From: an uncultured Acidobacteriia bacterium
GTDB lineage: Bacteria > Acidobacteriota > Terriglobia > Bryobacterales > Bryobacteraceae
Assembly: GCA_903929755.1 (NCBI GenBank)
Contig: CAIYVZ010000046.1
Location: 1 to 33,161 of the forward strand
Length of the DNA stretch: 33,161 nucleotides
Direction: 5' to 3'
Both the position numbers and the translations under genes were made by a program. Below, piece after piece: positions 23,176 through 32,900 of the stretch. The first letter of the stretch is position 1; every line of letters starts with the position of its first letter. Below the pieces are notes generated by a model. The model made no database searches, was not told the DNA's origin, and saw only the letters and a program-made list of their open reading frames with translations.

Positions 23176-25182
23176 ATGAATAAGCTTGTAAAGAAAATCC
23201 TCTTCTGTATCGCCATTGCCATGGGGAGCGTCGTCGCCACGCTTCTGATGGGCAATGTTGAGTTTTTTAAACAGTTGGACCTGAAGGCGCAGGATGCTCA
23301 CTTCGTTCTTCGGGGCAAGCTGCCCGAAACGGCCACCAAAGACTTTCGCGTTATCTATGTCGATGACAAGACGCTGAAGGCAGTTCCGGATCCTACCCTG
23401 TTTTGGCAGCCTCTTTACGGTAAGGCTATGCGCGCCGTCGCAGCCGGAGGCGGCAAGGTTATGGTCATCGACCATGCTTTCCTCATCAACGTAGAAAAGT
23501 ATGAGACTACGGTTGACGGGAAACGCACCACTCGCGATGCGGATCTCTCCGAGGCGTTTACTGAGGTCTCTGCCCAAATGCCGGTCATTTGCGCGGTGGT
23601 GGAGATCCCGAAAAACCAGCAGGACAATCCCGACTTCATGGTTCCCATGAACAAAATGGCTGCCTTTTTTGGCACCTTCGGTAGTCCGAAGCTCACCGCC
23701 GACAGTGACGATTTCATCCGTCTCCAGGAGTTAATCGCCCGTGGCGACGACAATGTCTGGAACAGCACGCTGGCTCTTCGTGCAGCAGAGAAGTATTTAG
23801 GCAAAGACGTAGTCGTGAAAACCGCGAAGGGTGAGCAGGACCGGCTGTTTCTTGCCGACCATGAAATCCCCGTCACGGCCGACCACCAGCTGACCATCAA
23901 TTACGCCGGGCCGCCCTACACCTTCCCGAAAGTATCCCTGATCGACGTGCTCCAGGCTTTCGACGCGGGCGATACAGAGAAACTGAAACAATGGTTTGGG
24001 GGCAAGGTTGTCCTGTTGGGCGATGACAGCCGCGAAGACCGCCGAGCCACTCCTTTTTATACGGCCTTCACGGCCCTGTCCAATAAGACGACCGGAGTGA
24101 GTGCGGAAGATGCGCCGCCCCCGGCCTACACCACGCCCGGAGTTGAGATTCACGCCAACGTGATCCGGACTCTTCTGTCCGGGGAGTACCTGAAACCGGT
24201 GCCTGAGTGGGGGCGTATCACCGCGCTAACGGTCGCGGCCTCGGTGTGCGTCGCCATTTCCGTGGCGTTTGCTGTTTCCCATACGCTTGCTCTCGCTACG
24301 CTCGCCCTTGCGCTGTTGATGGTGGGAACCCACCTTCTCTTCCGTCAGGGCCTGCTGCTCTCCACCTCGCAAATCGGGTTGTCGTTCGCGTGGGCACTGG
24401 TTGGCGGCATCGTTTACCGTTTCGCCACGGCCGAAAAGAAGAGTACGTTCTTCAAGAACGCCATCGGCTTGTTCGTGGGCAGGCAGGTAGCCACGTCGCT
24501 CGAGCACAGCGAAAAAATCTCGATGACCGGCAAACGTCAGCTGGTCACCATCCTTTTTACCGACATTCGTGGCTTCACGGCCTTTTGCGAGTCGAAGGAC
24601 CCGGCTGTTGTCGTCGATCTGCTCAACATCTATATGTCCACTATGGTCGGCCTGATCGTTAAGTACGGTGGCCATGTGAACAAGTTCATCGGCGACGGTA
24701 TCCTCGCCGTTTTCTGCGATGACGACCCCGGAGCTGTTCCCGGCGATCACGTCCTGCGCTGCACCAAATGTGCCGCTGAAATTGTTGTGAACGAGGTTTG
24801 CGGGTTCAAGACCGGTGCCGGGTATCACGTCGGCGAAGTGATTATCGGCAACGTCGGTTCACAGGACAAACTGGAATTTACGGTGCTGGGTAACACCGTC
24901 AACATGGCATCGCGGCTGGAAAGCCTCAACAAGGATCAACATTCAAGACTGTTAATGAGTGAAGAGTCCAATGAAATGTTACATGGTGAAATTGACACCA
25001 TATACATGGGAGCCGTCCCGGTGAAGGGCAAAACCGATCTCATGAAGCTTTATTCCGTTACGTCTCTTCTGGATGCGGAGCGAATCGCCGATCTGAATGA
25101 GAAGTACCCGGAAATGCAGGCGAAGAACCATGAGAAGGCGGAGCAGGCAAAGCAGGCAAAGCAGGCAAAAGCTGCGGCCTGA
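23176..25182 (+). CDS. CHASE2-domain class III adenylate cyclase
   Basis: This membrane sensor-cyclase (668 residues) is expected to make cAMP in response to an external signal. Order: transmembrane segment about 8-25, periplasmic CHASE2 domain about 30-335 (FRVIYVDDKTL, VMVIDHAF, GKVVLLGDDSREDRR, PGVEIHANVIRTLL), three transmembrane helices about 346-416, and the cyclase domain about 453-630. Metal-binding Asp463 lies in LFTDIRGFT and Asp507 in KFIGDGILAVF. Substrate Lys503 is present; Thr569 takes the place of the second base-selecting residue, as in many bacterial CHASE2 cyclases. VNMASRLE supplies the transition-state Asn576 and Arg580. The tail has three AKQ-type repeats. AAGAG lies 6 bases before the ATG. 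The caspase gene follows after 36 bases. Confidence 0.93.
   Translation: MNKLVKKILFCIAIAMGSVVATLLMGNVEFFKQLDLKAQDAHFVLRGKLPETATKDFRVIYVDDKTLKAVPDPTLFWQPLYGKAMRAVAAGGGKVMVIDHAFLINVEKYETTVDGKRTTRDADLSEAFTEVSAQMPVICAVVEIPKNQQDNPDFMVPMNKMAAFFGTFGSPKLTADSDDFIRLQELIARGDDNVWNSTLALRAAEKYLGKDVVVKTAKGEQDRLFLADHEIPVTADHQLTINYAGPPYTFPKVSLIDVLQAFDAGDTEKLKQWFGGKVVLLGDDSREDRRATPFYTAFTALSNKTTGVSAEDAPPPAYTTPGVEIHANVIRTLLSGEYLKPVPEWGRITALTVAASVCVAISVAFAVSHTLALATLALALLMVGTHLLFRQGLLLSTSQIGLSFAWALVGGIVYRFATAEKKSTFFKNAIGLFVGRQVATSLEHSEKISMTGKRQLVTILFTDIRGFTAFCESKDPAVVVDLLNIYMSTMVGLIVKYGGHVNKFIGDGILAVFCDDDPGAVPGDHVLRCTKCAAEIVVNEVCGFKTGAGYHVGEVIIGNVGSQDKLEFTVLGNTVNMASRLESLNKDQHSRLLMSEESNEMLHGEIDTIYMGAVPVKGKTDLMKLYSVTSLLDAERIADLNEKYPEMQAKNHEKAEQAKQAKQAKAAA
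25143..25169 (+). repeat. Three 9-bp tandem repeats in the cyclase tail
   Basis: GCAGGCAAA occurs three times in a row, encoding the AKQAKQAKQAK-like C-terminus. The copy number could vary by slippage without changing frame. Confidence 0.7.
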
Positions 25183-25218
25183 TTTCCTGCGGGTCGGAAT
25201 AGTGGGTAAAGGAACTCA

Positions 25219-28005
25219 ATGAAACGGGTAGCGGCAGCAGCTTTGTTGGCGGTCTTCTCCCTCCGGGGCGACGCGCCGAAAGAACAGCCGGTCGGGCTTG
25301 TATTGTCCCCCGGCGGGAGCAAGGTGCTGCGCGCCAAGACGGCGACCCCGCTGGCCACGCGCGCCGGCGATATCCTGTTCTCCGGCGACTCCCTGCAGTC
25401 CGCCGGAGCCTCCGTTGCCTTTGTTTACTGCCCCAGCAAGACATCCCAAATGCTGGATCCTTCGAGCGAAGTTCTCCTCGATACCCAGCAGGTCAAGGTA
25501 CGGTCGGGGAAAATCGGCGCTACTAAACCGGCCAACACGTGCTACCTTCCCACCGTCGCCCGGGTTTCGCCCGCCTCGGAACAGCACTACGGGGTGAGCA
25601 TGACTCGCGGTCTCGCCAAACCGGAAGGCGATATTGTCGCTTTCGCTGCGTTGCCGGCCGCAGTGAAGGTTCAGTTGGCACCGTTTGAAGAAGCATTGAA
25701 AGCTGACCCGAATGACGCGCAGGCTCTGGTGGAGGAGGCTTCCGTCTTTGAGCGGGCGAAACTCGGAGCCAACGCCCTCGCCATGTATCGCAAGGCGATT
25801 GCCATTTGGCCAGACGCAGTATGGATTCGCGGTCGTGTTTTCGAACTGGAAGAGAACCTGGCCACGGAAGCGGCTATAAAGGCTGCCGCCATCTCGCCCG
25901 ACGCGAAAACCTTCGCCATGATTGTTGGTATCGGCAAGTACCAGAAGCTCCCGCAGGAGCTCTGGCTGCAGTTCCCTGGCGCCGATGCAAAAGCTTTTGG
26001 CGATTTCCTGGGCACCAAAGCGGGCGGCGGTGTTCCTGCCGACCAGATGCTGGTGCTCTCCGATGAACAGGCCACCACCGCGGCGCTCCGTAACGCTTTC
26101 CACACTTTCCTGAAATCCCGTCCAGGCAAGAAGGATACGGTCTTCATCCTGCTGGCCGGGCATGGCACGGTTGATACGCGTGGAGCGTACCTTGTCACCT
26201 ACGATTCCGATCCGCAGGACCTCTCCACCACAGCCATGCCCATGGCAGAACTCCAAAAGCTTGTGGAAGAAGAACTCTCACAAGTTGGCCGCGTCGTCTT
26301 GCTTGCTGACGTCTGCCGGGCCGCCACTATCGGGAATACGAAACCCGCTTCTATTGCGGCGGTAGTGGAAAAGCTGGGGGAAGCTCCCGGTGAAATGCTG
26401 GGGCTCATGGCTTCCCGCCCGAAAGAGCTGGCTACCGAAGGCACCCAGTTTGGTGGCGGTCACGGCGCTTTCACCTGGTCCATTCTGCAGGCGCTGGAAG
26501 GCCAGGGTGATGAGAACAAAGACAAATCCGTCACGGCTGGGGAACTCATCGACTACGTCCGCGGCGATGTCCCCGGCAAGACAGGCAGTAAACAGCACCC
26601 CCGCGATTTCGGGAATATGGAAAACGCGACGAAGCTCTCAGACGTATCGAGAGCGGGCGTCAACATCACCCGCTTCAAGTCGCTCTTCGATTCGCGCAAT
26701 GGCGGACCTCTCTTTATCGCCTCAGCCGCCGATGATATTCCGTTAAGCGATGAAGCCCGCCGCGACGTGGAAGCCTTTCAGGCCGCAATCCGCGACAAAA
26801 AACTCCTGCCCGGCGAGCAGGGCAGCGCCTTCGACATGCTGGCGAAACTGCGTGCCGAACTGAAGCCGGAACTCGCTCAGATGCAGGAGAACTCTCTCCG
26901 TATCGCGCTGGAAAACATGGCGCAGCAGGTTTTGCTTCGCTACCTGGCGGGTGACCAGACTCCGCAGACTAAGGGCGATTTCGACGCCGGCTCCCGCTAC
27001 ATGGAAGCTGCCATGCGGCTTACCCCGGAATCGCTCTACCTTCAGGGGCGCGACAACTTCTTCGCCGGCCGTGCCATGCTCTTCGAAAAAAACTTCGCGG
27101 GTGCCGCCGATCTTCTTGAAAAGTCCGTCCGGATCGATCCAGGCGAGGCGTACGGCTACAACGCCCTCGGGATCGCTTACCTGGAGCAGGCGTCGTTCCC
27201 GCAAGCCATTCCGGCGTTCCGTGACGCGGCACGCCTGGCGCCCAACTGGTCCTATCCTCTCCACAATCTGGCGCTGGCTTATGTGGAGTCCGGGGATACG
27301 GAAGGCGCGGTCCGTGCCTACCAGCAGGGCATGAAGGTGACACCGCAATACGCGTACCTGCCTTATAATCTCGGGCTCATTTACCAGCGGACCAACCGCC
27401 GCCGCGAAGCCGAAACTGCGTATCGCCGCGCGGCCGTGCTCGCGCCCGACTCTGCCGAACCCCTCAACGCCCTCGGTTCTCTCAAAGCCTCACAAGGGCG
27501 CACTGCCGAAGCCGAGAAGCTCTACCGCGACGCGCTGAAAAAAAATCCTGCCTCCGTTCCCACCCGGCATAATCTCGCTCTTCTGCTTTCCGGCAGTAAA
27601 CGGGGTGAAGACGAGGCCATCGACAACTGGAAGCAGATTCTGGCGGCCAGAAGCGATTTTCTGGCCTCACGCCTCGCCCTGGCCGAACTCTATGCCAAAC
27701 GGGGTGATCCCGCCTCCGCAATTGAGCAATACCGTGAAGTTATCGCCGCCCGCCCCGAGTACATTGCCGCCCGTATTGCGCTGGCCGGTCAGTTATTCAA
27801 AGCGAATCAGCCCGAAGCCTCTCTGGAGCAACTCGAAGCGGCTCTCAAGGTAGAATCAGGCAACGCCTCATTGTGGGAACAGGCTGGCGACGCTCACCAC
27901 GCACTAAAGCAGATCGATCAATCGCACGCGGCTTACACCGAAGCGATCAAATTAGAGGAAGATAAGGCCGCCCGAAAGCGTATCCGGGCGAAAATGGCAT
28001 CTTAA
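25219..28005 (+). CDS. Caspase-fold (C14) protein with FecR-like N-terminus and TPR C-terminus
   Basis: The protein has 928 residues. Order: signal-like N-terminus (MKRVAAAALLAVFSL), FecR-like beta region about 25-110 (GDILFSGDSLQSAGASVAFVY), caspase/orthocaspase domain about 228-450, linker, and many TPRs about 580-928. Catalytic His315 (LLAGHGTVD) and Cys366 (LLADVCRAA) form the expected dyad. An EF-hand-like loop lies at about 431-442 (DENKDKSVTAGE). Orthocaspases cut after Arg or Lys, but the target is unknown. Export would put the protease outside the cytoplasm, although the signal peptide is short and its cleavage site unclear. AGGA sits 6 bases before the ATG. It lies between a cyclase and an MBL-fold hydrolase with gaps of 36 and 2 bases, so all are probably one operon. 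Confidence 0.9.
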   Translation: MKRVAAAALLAVFSLRGDAPKEQPVGLVLSPGGSKVLRAKTATPLATRAGDILFSGDSLQSAGASVAFVYCPSKTSQMLDPSSEVLLDTQQVKVRSGKIGATKPANTCYLPTVARVSPASEQHYGVSMTRGLAKPEGDIVAFAALPAAVKVQLAPFEEALKADPNDAQALVEEASVFERAKLGANALAMYRKAIAIWPDAVWIRGRVFELEENLATEAAIKAAAISPDAKTFAMIVGIGKYQKLPQELWLQFPGADAKAFGDFLGTKAGGGVPADQMLVLSDEQATTAALRNAFHTFLKSRPGKKDTVFILLAGHGTVDTRGAYLVTYDSDPQDLSTTAMPMAELQKLVEEELSQVGRVVLLADVCRAATIGNTKPASIAAVVEKLGEAPGEMLGLMASRPKELATEGTQFGGGHGAFTWSILQALEGQGDENKDKSVTAGELIDYVRGDVPGKTGSKQHPRDFGNMENATKLSDVSRAGVNITRFKSLFDSRNGGPLFIASAADDIPLSDEARRDVEAFQAAIRDKKLLPGEQGSAFDMLAKLRAELKPELAQMQENSLRIALENMAQQVLLRYLAGDQTPQTKGDFDAGSRYMEAAMRLTPESLYLQGRDNFFAGRAMLFEKNFAGAADLLEKSVRIDPGEAYGYNALGIAYLEQASFPQAIPAFRDAARLAPNWSYPLHNLALAYVESGDTEGAVRAYQQGMKVTPQYAYLPYNLGLIYQRTNRRREAETAYRRAAVLAPDSAEPLNALGSLKASQGRTAEAEKLYRDALKKNPASVPTRHNLALLLSGSKRGEDEAIDNWKQILAARSDFLASRLALAELYAKRGDPASAIEQYREVIAARPEYIAARIALAGQLFKANQPEASLEQLEAALKVESGNASLWEQAGDAHHALKQIDQSHAAYTEAIKLEEDKAARKRIRAKMAS

Positions 28006-28007
28006 AA

Positions 28008-28841
28008 ATGGCTGACGCAAACGCTCAACTCCGATTTTGGGGTGTCCGGGGGTCTACCCCCACCCCCACAATCGAAAATCTTACCTTTGGTGGTAATACG
28101 TCGTGCGTTGAAATTCGCACGGCTGACGACCAGTGCATCATTCTGGACGCCGGAAGCGGTATCCGCAACCTGGGTCAGAACCTGATAAAGGAGGCGGGCG
28201 GCCAAAACATTCAGGCGCACGTCTTCCTGAGCCACTTCCACTGGGACCATATCCAGGGTGTGCCTTTCTTCGCGCCCATCTACGGGCCGAAAAACGAAGT
28301 GTCGTTTTACTCCGGCATCCAGGGCCGGCCTTTGCAGGAGACCCTGGAAGGCCAGATGGCGCAACCTTACTTCCCGGTTAAATTTGACCAGGTGGCGGCG
28401 CAGCGGAACTTCCACACCATCGCCCGCGACGGGGTTATTGAACTCGGCTCCGCGCGAATCACCCCTTTTGAGCTGAACCACCCGCAGGGCGCCACCGGAT
28501 ACCGCATTGAGGTTGGCGATGCCGTGATCGTCTATGCCACAGATTACGAACACGGGGATCCCCGTCTCGACGAGGTCCTTCGGCAGCAGGCGCAGGGTGC
28601 GGATATTCTGATCTGCGATGCGCAGTACACGCCGGCCGAATACGAGACTCATCGCGGCTGGGGCCACAGTACCTGGCTCAACGCCGTGCAGGTGGCTCGC
28701 GAAGCCGGTGTCCGGCGCCTCTTCCTGTTTCATCATGACCCCGTCCATGACGACCAGACTATGATGCGTATCTCGGAAGACGCCCGGATGCATTTCGAGA
28801 ACGCCATCGCTGCCTGGGAAGGCTTCGTCGCCGTTCTGTAG
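28008..28841 (+). CDS. Metallo-beta-lactamase-fold hydrolase
   Basis: The protein has 277 residues and no signal peptide. The MBL core is clear: LRFWGVRGSTPTP, TSCVEIRTADDQCIILDAGSG, the zinc motif SHFHWDHIQG (His76, His78, Asp80, His81), VIVYATDYEH and a late FLFHHDP. This subgroup (GVRGS start) resembles phosphodiesterase/RNase Z-like MBL proteins rather than beta-lactamases. Its position in a cyclase operon, 2 bases after the caspase gene, makes cyclic-nucleotide hydrolysis an attractive but unproven guess. Confidence 0.9.
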   Translation: MADANAQLRFWGVRGSTPTPTIENLTFGGNTSCVEIRTADDQCIILDAGSGIRNLGQNLIKEAGGQNIQAHVFLSHFHWDHIQGVPFFAPIYGPKNEVSFYSGIQGRPLQETLEGQMAQPYFPVKFDQVAAQRNFHTIARDGVIELGSARITPFELNHPQGATGYRIEVGDAVIVYATDYEHGDPRLDEVLRQQAQGADILICDAQYTPAEYETHRGWGHSTWLNAVQVAREAGVRRLFLFHHDPVHDDQTMMRISEDARMHFENAIAAWEGFVAVL

Positions 28842-28868
28842 CGGCATAAGCGGAGCGATAATGAAGGC

Positions 28869-29204
28869 ATGAACACTGCGCCGGATCAAACAACTCTGGA
28901 CCGTCTCGATCATGTCGCCATTGTGGTTCCCGATATTGCCGCCGCCGTCACCTGGTACACCAGCAATATGAAGTGTGAGGTGGCGTATCAGGATGCCAGT
29001 TGGGCCATGCTCAAGTTCGCCAATACCGGAATCGCCCTCGTGTTGCCGGGCCAGCACCCTGGTCACCTCGGCTTCGTCACCGACGATGCTGAAAAGTACG
29101 GGGTGCTGAAGACGCACCGCGACGGCACAAGATCCTGCTATATCTACGACCCTGCAGGAAATGCGGTAGAAATGCTGGCAGCGGATTCCATGCCCGCCCG
29201 GTAG
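28869..29204 (+). CDS. VOC-family (glyoxalase/dioxygenase fold) protein
   Basis: This 111-residue protein has the vicinal-oxygen-chelate beta-alpha-beta pattern: LDHVAIVVPDIAAAVTWYTSNMKCEVAYQ at the start and SCYIYDPAGNAVEML at the end. The possible metal ligands are His15, His67 and Glu104. At about 110 residues it is a short single-module member that would work as a dimer. It follows the MBL gene by 27 bases and may be the last gene of the cyclase operon. Substrate unknown. Confidence 0.85.
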   Translation: MNTAPDQTTLDRLDHVAIVVPDIAAAVTWYTSNMKCEVAYQDASWAMLKFANTGIALVLPGQHPGHLGFVTDDAEKYGVLKTHRDGTRSCYIYDPAGNAVEMLAADSMPAR

Positions 29205-29213
29205 CCTGCGGGC
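29192..29213. terminator. GC-rich hairpin between convergent genes
   Basis: GCCCGC and GCGGGC form a 6-bp stem with a 10-base loop across the VOC stop codon, facing the convergent gene that ends at 29219. No clear T-run follows, so this is only a candidate bidirectional terminator. Confidence 0.3.
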
Positions 29214-29218
29214 TTCAG

Positions 29219-29902
29219 CTACTTACCAGGTGCCACAAACGGAACTTCACGGTCCGCGTTCAGCCGAGTCGTCATCTCCAAATCAATCAGCGCCAGTGAC
29301 GACTGGTTGTGCGCATTCTCCCCCGTAACGTAGTGCAGCGTATCCCCATCCAGCCAGTACGCCAGCGCCGTCACGACGTGCCGATTCTTGTACGCGATCA
29401 TGTAATACTCGCGCGTCGTCACTGCCGTTTCTCCACTGCCGCCGCCCGAAGTCACTTTGGTTGTATTGTCCGGGCCATCTTTCCCGAAATACTGATTCAC
29501 GATTACGGTTTGGGGCTGGGTTGCCGGGGCCGCGCCACTGAACTGAACGGCTGACGTGGCGCGCCCCACGGCTGTTTGCCGAACCGGTGGATTAGCCGGA
29601 TGATACGGCGCATTCGCCGACTGCGAAGGGTCCAGCGCTTCAACTTCCGCAGCGCTCGGCATGTAGTAAACCGGGCCGTAATAGCGATAAGGACTGCCGT
29701 TCGCCGGTGCCGGCTTGGGCTGCACACCGCCGGGGAATGAAGGTGGCGCAATGCCGCCGAGCGGACGGCTGCTGCCCTGGCCTGCGAAGCCACCGCCCAG
29801 AGCTCCTGCGGAGGGAACAACGATAGGCGGGGGCAGGCCGGGGCCGCGGAACTGCGCCGTCGCCGTCGGTAGCAAGATCAAAAATGCCGCCAAAATCTTC
29901 AT
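29219..29902 (-). CDS. Secreted proline/glycine-rich protein of unknown function
   Basis: The protein has 227 residues. A clear signal peptide (MKILAAFLILLPTATAQ) is followed by a Pro/Gly/Ala-rich low-complexity half (about 18-130) with YRYYGPVYYMPS. A more ordered C-terminal part, about 160-227 (EYYMIAYKNRHVVTALAYWLDGDTLHYVTGENAHNQ), looks like a small folded domain. No family is recognised with confidence. It lies 15 bases downstream of the large cyclase on the same strand, so they may be co-transcribed. Confidence 0.78.
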   Translation of the reverse strand: MKILAAFLILLPTATAQFRGPGLPPPIVVPSAGALGGGFAGQGSSRPLGGIAPPSFPGGVQPKPAPANGSPYRYYGPVYYMPSAAEVEALDPSQSANAPYHPANPPVRQTAVGRATSAVQFSGAAPATQPQTVIVNQYFGKDGPDNTTKVTSGGGSGETAVTTREYYMIAYKNRHVVTALAYWLDGDTLHYVTGENAHNQSSLALIDLEMTTRLNADREVPFVAPGK

Positions 29903-29917
29903 GCTCTCTCCGTGCCC

Positions 29918-32900
29918 TCAGAGTACCACTTTTTTCGCAACCGATATCTCGTAGGACGGGTCCATTCCAAAGCGAATACGATATCTGCGGGCGAACTCCC
30001 CGGGCTCCGAAAGCTCCGGCTTCAATCCCTCCGCGAAGTACATGCGCAGATCCCGCTTGTCCTTCGTCTGCACATGGCCGCGCTCTTCACATTCGATGAA
30101 CTCTTCCACCAGAGCCCACGTGCTTTCCGATAGATTCACCCGGCCCACTGCACCCGAAGATTCCATCCTCGACGCCAGATTCACGGTATTGCCCCAAATA
30201 TCGAACGCGAACTTGCGGACGCCCACCACACCTGCCGCCACCGGGCCGCTGTGAAGACCCACGCGAACTTGCCACACCGGACCTTCTCCGCGCAGAGCAA
30301 GTTCCTCCACGGCCTCCACCATCTTCAAAGCTGCCAGCACCGCGTCCACCGCGTGCGCCGCGCGGGGCTTTGGCAAACCGCTCACCAGCATGTAAGCGTC
30401 CCCGATGGTCTTCAGTTTCTCCAGTCCGAACTCTTCCACAATCTCGTCGAACGAGGTGAAGTATTCGTGCAGGGCCGAAACCAGCTCTCCGGCCGGCAAC
30501 GCTTCGCTCGACAGCGTGAAGCCGGCAAAGTCGGTAAAGCAGACCGTTACTTCGTCATAGTTTTGCGGCTGAACTATGCCGCTGCGCTTCAGTTCTTCCG
30601 CGACAGACGCGGGGAGAATATTCAGCAGCAGCGTCTCTGACTTTTCCTGCTCTACCAAAATCTGGTCGCGCTGTTCCCGGATCTCTTCAGTCCGCTCCTC
30701 AACAATCTGCTCCAGTTGCGCTTTCTCAGCCTCCAGTTTGCTTACCCGCCACTTCAGCAGACTCCAGAACGACAGGCCCAGCGCCGTTACATAGAAGAGA
30801 TAAGCAGGCCACGTTCGAAACCACGGTGGTTGCACTGAAAAACCGAAGGCAGCCTGCCTGCTAACCGTCCCCGCGCCGTTCTTGGCCCGCACCAGGAATC
30901 GGTACGTGCCTTCCCAAAGATGCGTATAGTCCTTTGTGGTTTCCTGGCTCCAGTTCGACCATGCGGAATCCGCACCCTCCAGCCTGACCTGATATTCCAC
31001 CCGGTTCTGATCGTTCAGCCAGGGGGCGGCGAATTCAAACCGCAGCGAGTTGTCTTCGTGCCCGATTCGCGCAGGCTTCCTGTCACCCAAACCAGCGTAA
31101 GCGCCGTCGTAAGCAATAGATCCGCCCTGTGTTTGCACGCGCCTGACGAACACCGAAAAGTCCGGAGCGGTCGGTTGCGCCTGCGGTGTATACCGCGCCA
31201 GAAAACCATCTGTTCCCGCAGCCCAAACCGTGCCGTCGCCTTCCGGCAGGACCGCGTAAAGCTCGGCCAGTTCGGCCTGCCCCAGCGTCATCGGCTTCCA
31301 TGTCCAGGCTCCCTTGCTGGTGGGCACAAGTTCCCCGTGATATCCATCGCCGGAGATCCATAGCCCTCCGTTGGGCGCCTCCCGAACGAGCGATACGGGT
31401 CTGGACCCATCTGCAAATTCGCGTCCTGCGCCCAGCCAGGGAACGAAGATACCTTTTCCTGGCTCGAAGGCCCGCAGGCCCTTTGGTGTTGCAACAACCA
31501 CCTCGCCCCGAATTCGATAGATGTTTTTGAAGCCAGCCGGAACACCCGCGTCTGCACCAAACCGTTTGACGCGCGCCTCCGTCTCACGCCAGTCAATTCG
31601 AACAACGTCCTTCTGCGTGGCCGCCCACACCACGCCGTCCGGGCCTTCAAGCACAGATCGGAAGTCCTCCGAGCTTCCCGGGAACGTCCGCTCCTGCTTC
31701 CACTTGCCGCCTGCCAGCCGCATGGAAAAGACCGACTCGCGGGCAGCCACATAGGCAAGTCCTGGATCGCGCGACGACAGCGAGACGTCGAAGGGCGCGT
31801 GTGTGGCCATGGCGAGTGTTGCCTTCGCGCCCACAACGGAGTAGATGCCATCAGGGAATACCACCAGCAGCCCATCGGGTGTCTCCGCCATCGCGGATAC
31901 AAGGCCATTCGCTCCCGTCACTGGCTCAAAAGCGGCGAGCGTCTTCAGGCTTCCCGTCAGCCGAAACAGGCCCTGATCCGTGCCCACGTAAACAACGCCC
32001 TGATACCTGGCCACCGTGTATGCGGAGCCCTGTAGTCCCTCGCTGTGGGAGAACCTGGTCATTGCCAAATTCGCCCGATCCAGACCAGCGGTAGATGTTA
32101 CCCAAACGCCCCCTTCGCGATCCTCAAAAATGCTGCTCGTCGCATTGGCCAGCAGGCCATGGTCTTTATCGATGCGCCTTTCCAGTTGTCCATCCGGAGA
32201 GAGCAGGAAAACGCCCGCCAGTCTGGTCGCAACAGCCAAAGATCCGCTGCGCAGAGGTGCGGCCGCGTATATCTGCCCCTCCCCAAGTAACTTCGCGGCG
32301 TTGCCGATCTTTGCTTCCAGGTTCCCCTCGCGCAGGCGCAGAATCCCCTTGAAGGTTGCCAGTTCCAGACCCTGCCCCCGCTCGAAGATCGACCGTAGTT
32401 CCGTGCTGCTCAGGCGCTCACCGCCCTTCACTGGCTGCAGGTTGTCCCCAGACATGCGCAACAGACCTTGCCCCTGAGACACGACCCATACCGTTCCTGC
32501 CGCCCCGATCAGGCGTCCAAACCTGATTTGTGGTTTCCAAGCCCGGAGTTTTCCGTCCGTGCGGGACCAGCGATAAATACCTTCATAAGCCCCGAAATAG
32601 ACTCCCTGCGGCGTCGGGATGATGGTTCTGACATCCCGAAAGTTCCTTGCCTCCGGCGGAATCAGGGCGGTAAGGGACCGGTATGTCATACCGCCCTGAG
32701 CATCAGGCTCGAGATAGCCGAAGTCTCCAAGCCCACCCACATAGACCAGGGATCCGTCGGTCGCCACGGATGGGGCCGGCGCACCACCCGGCAGCGGAAT
32801 CCGGCGCCAGCTAACCCCGTCGTATTCCAGAACGCATTCGGTGTTCGCGAAGTAGAGGATGCCCCGGCTATCCTGGGTTACCGCCAGGTTTTGCGGAGAT

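Noticed and set aside
25143-25169. CRISPR-like or regulatory short repeat
   Set aside because: The three adjacent 9-bp units have no spacers and lie in a coding tail; simple coding repeat.
28002-29117. 371-codon open frame on the minus strand
   Set aside because: It mirrors the MBL and VOC genes, whose motifs are clear; no family sequence is seen in the reverse frame.
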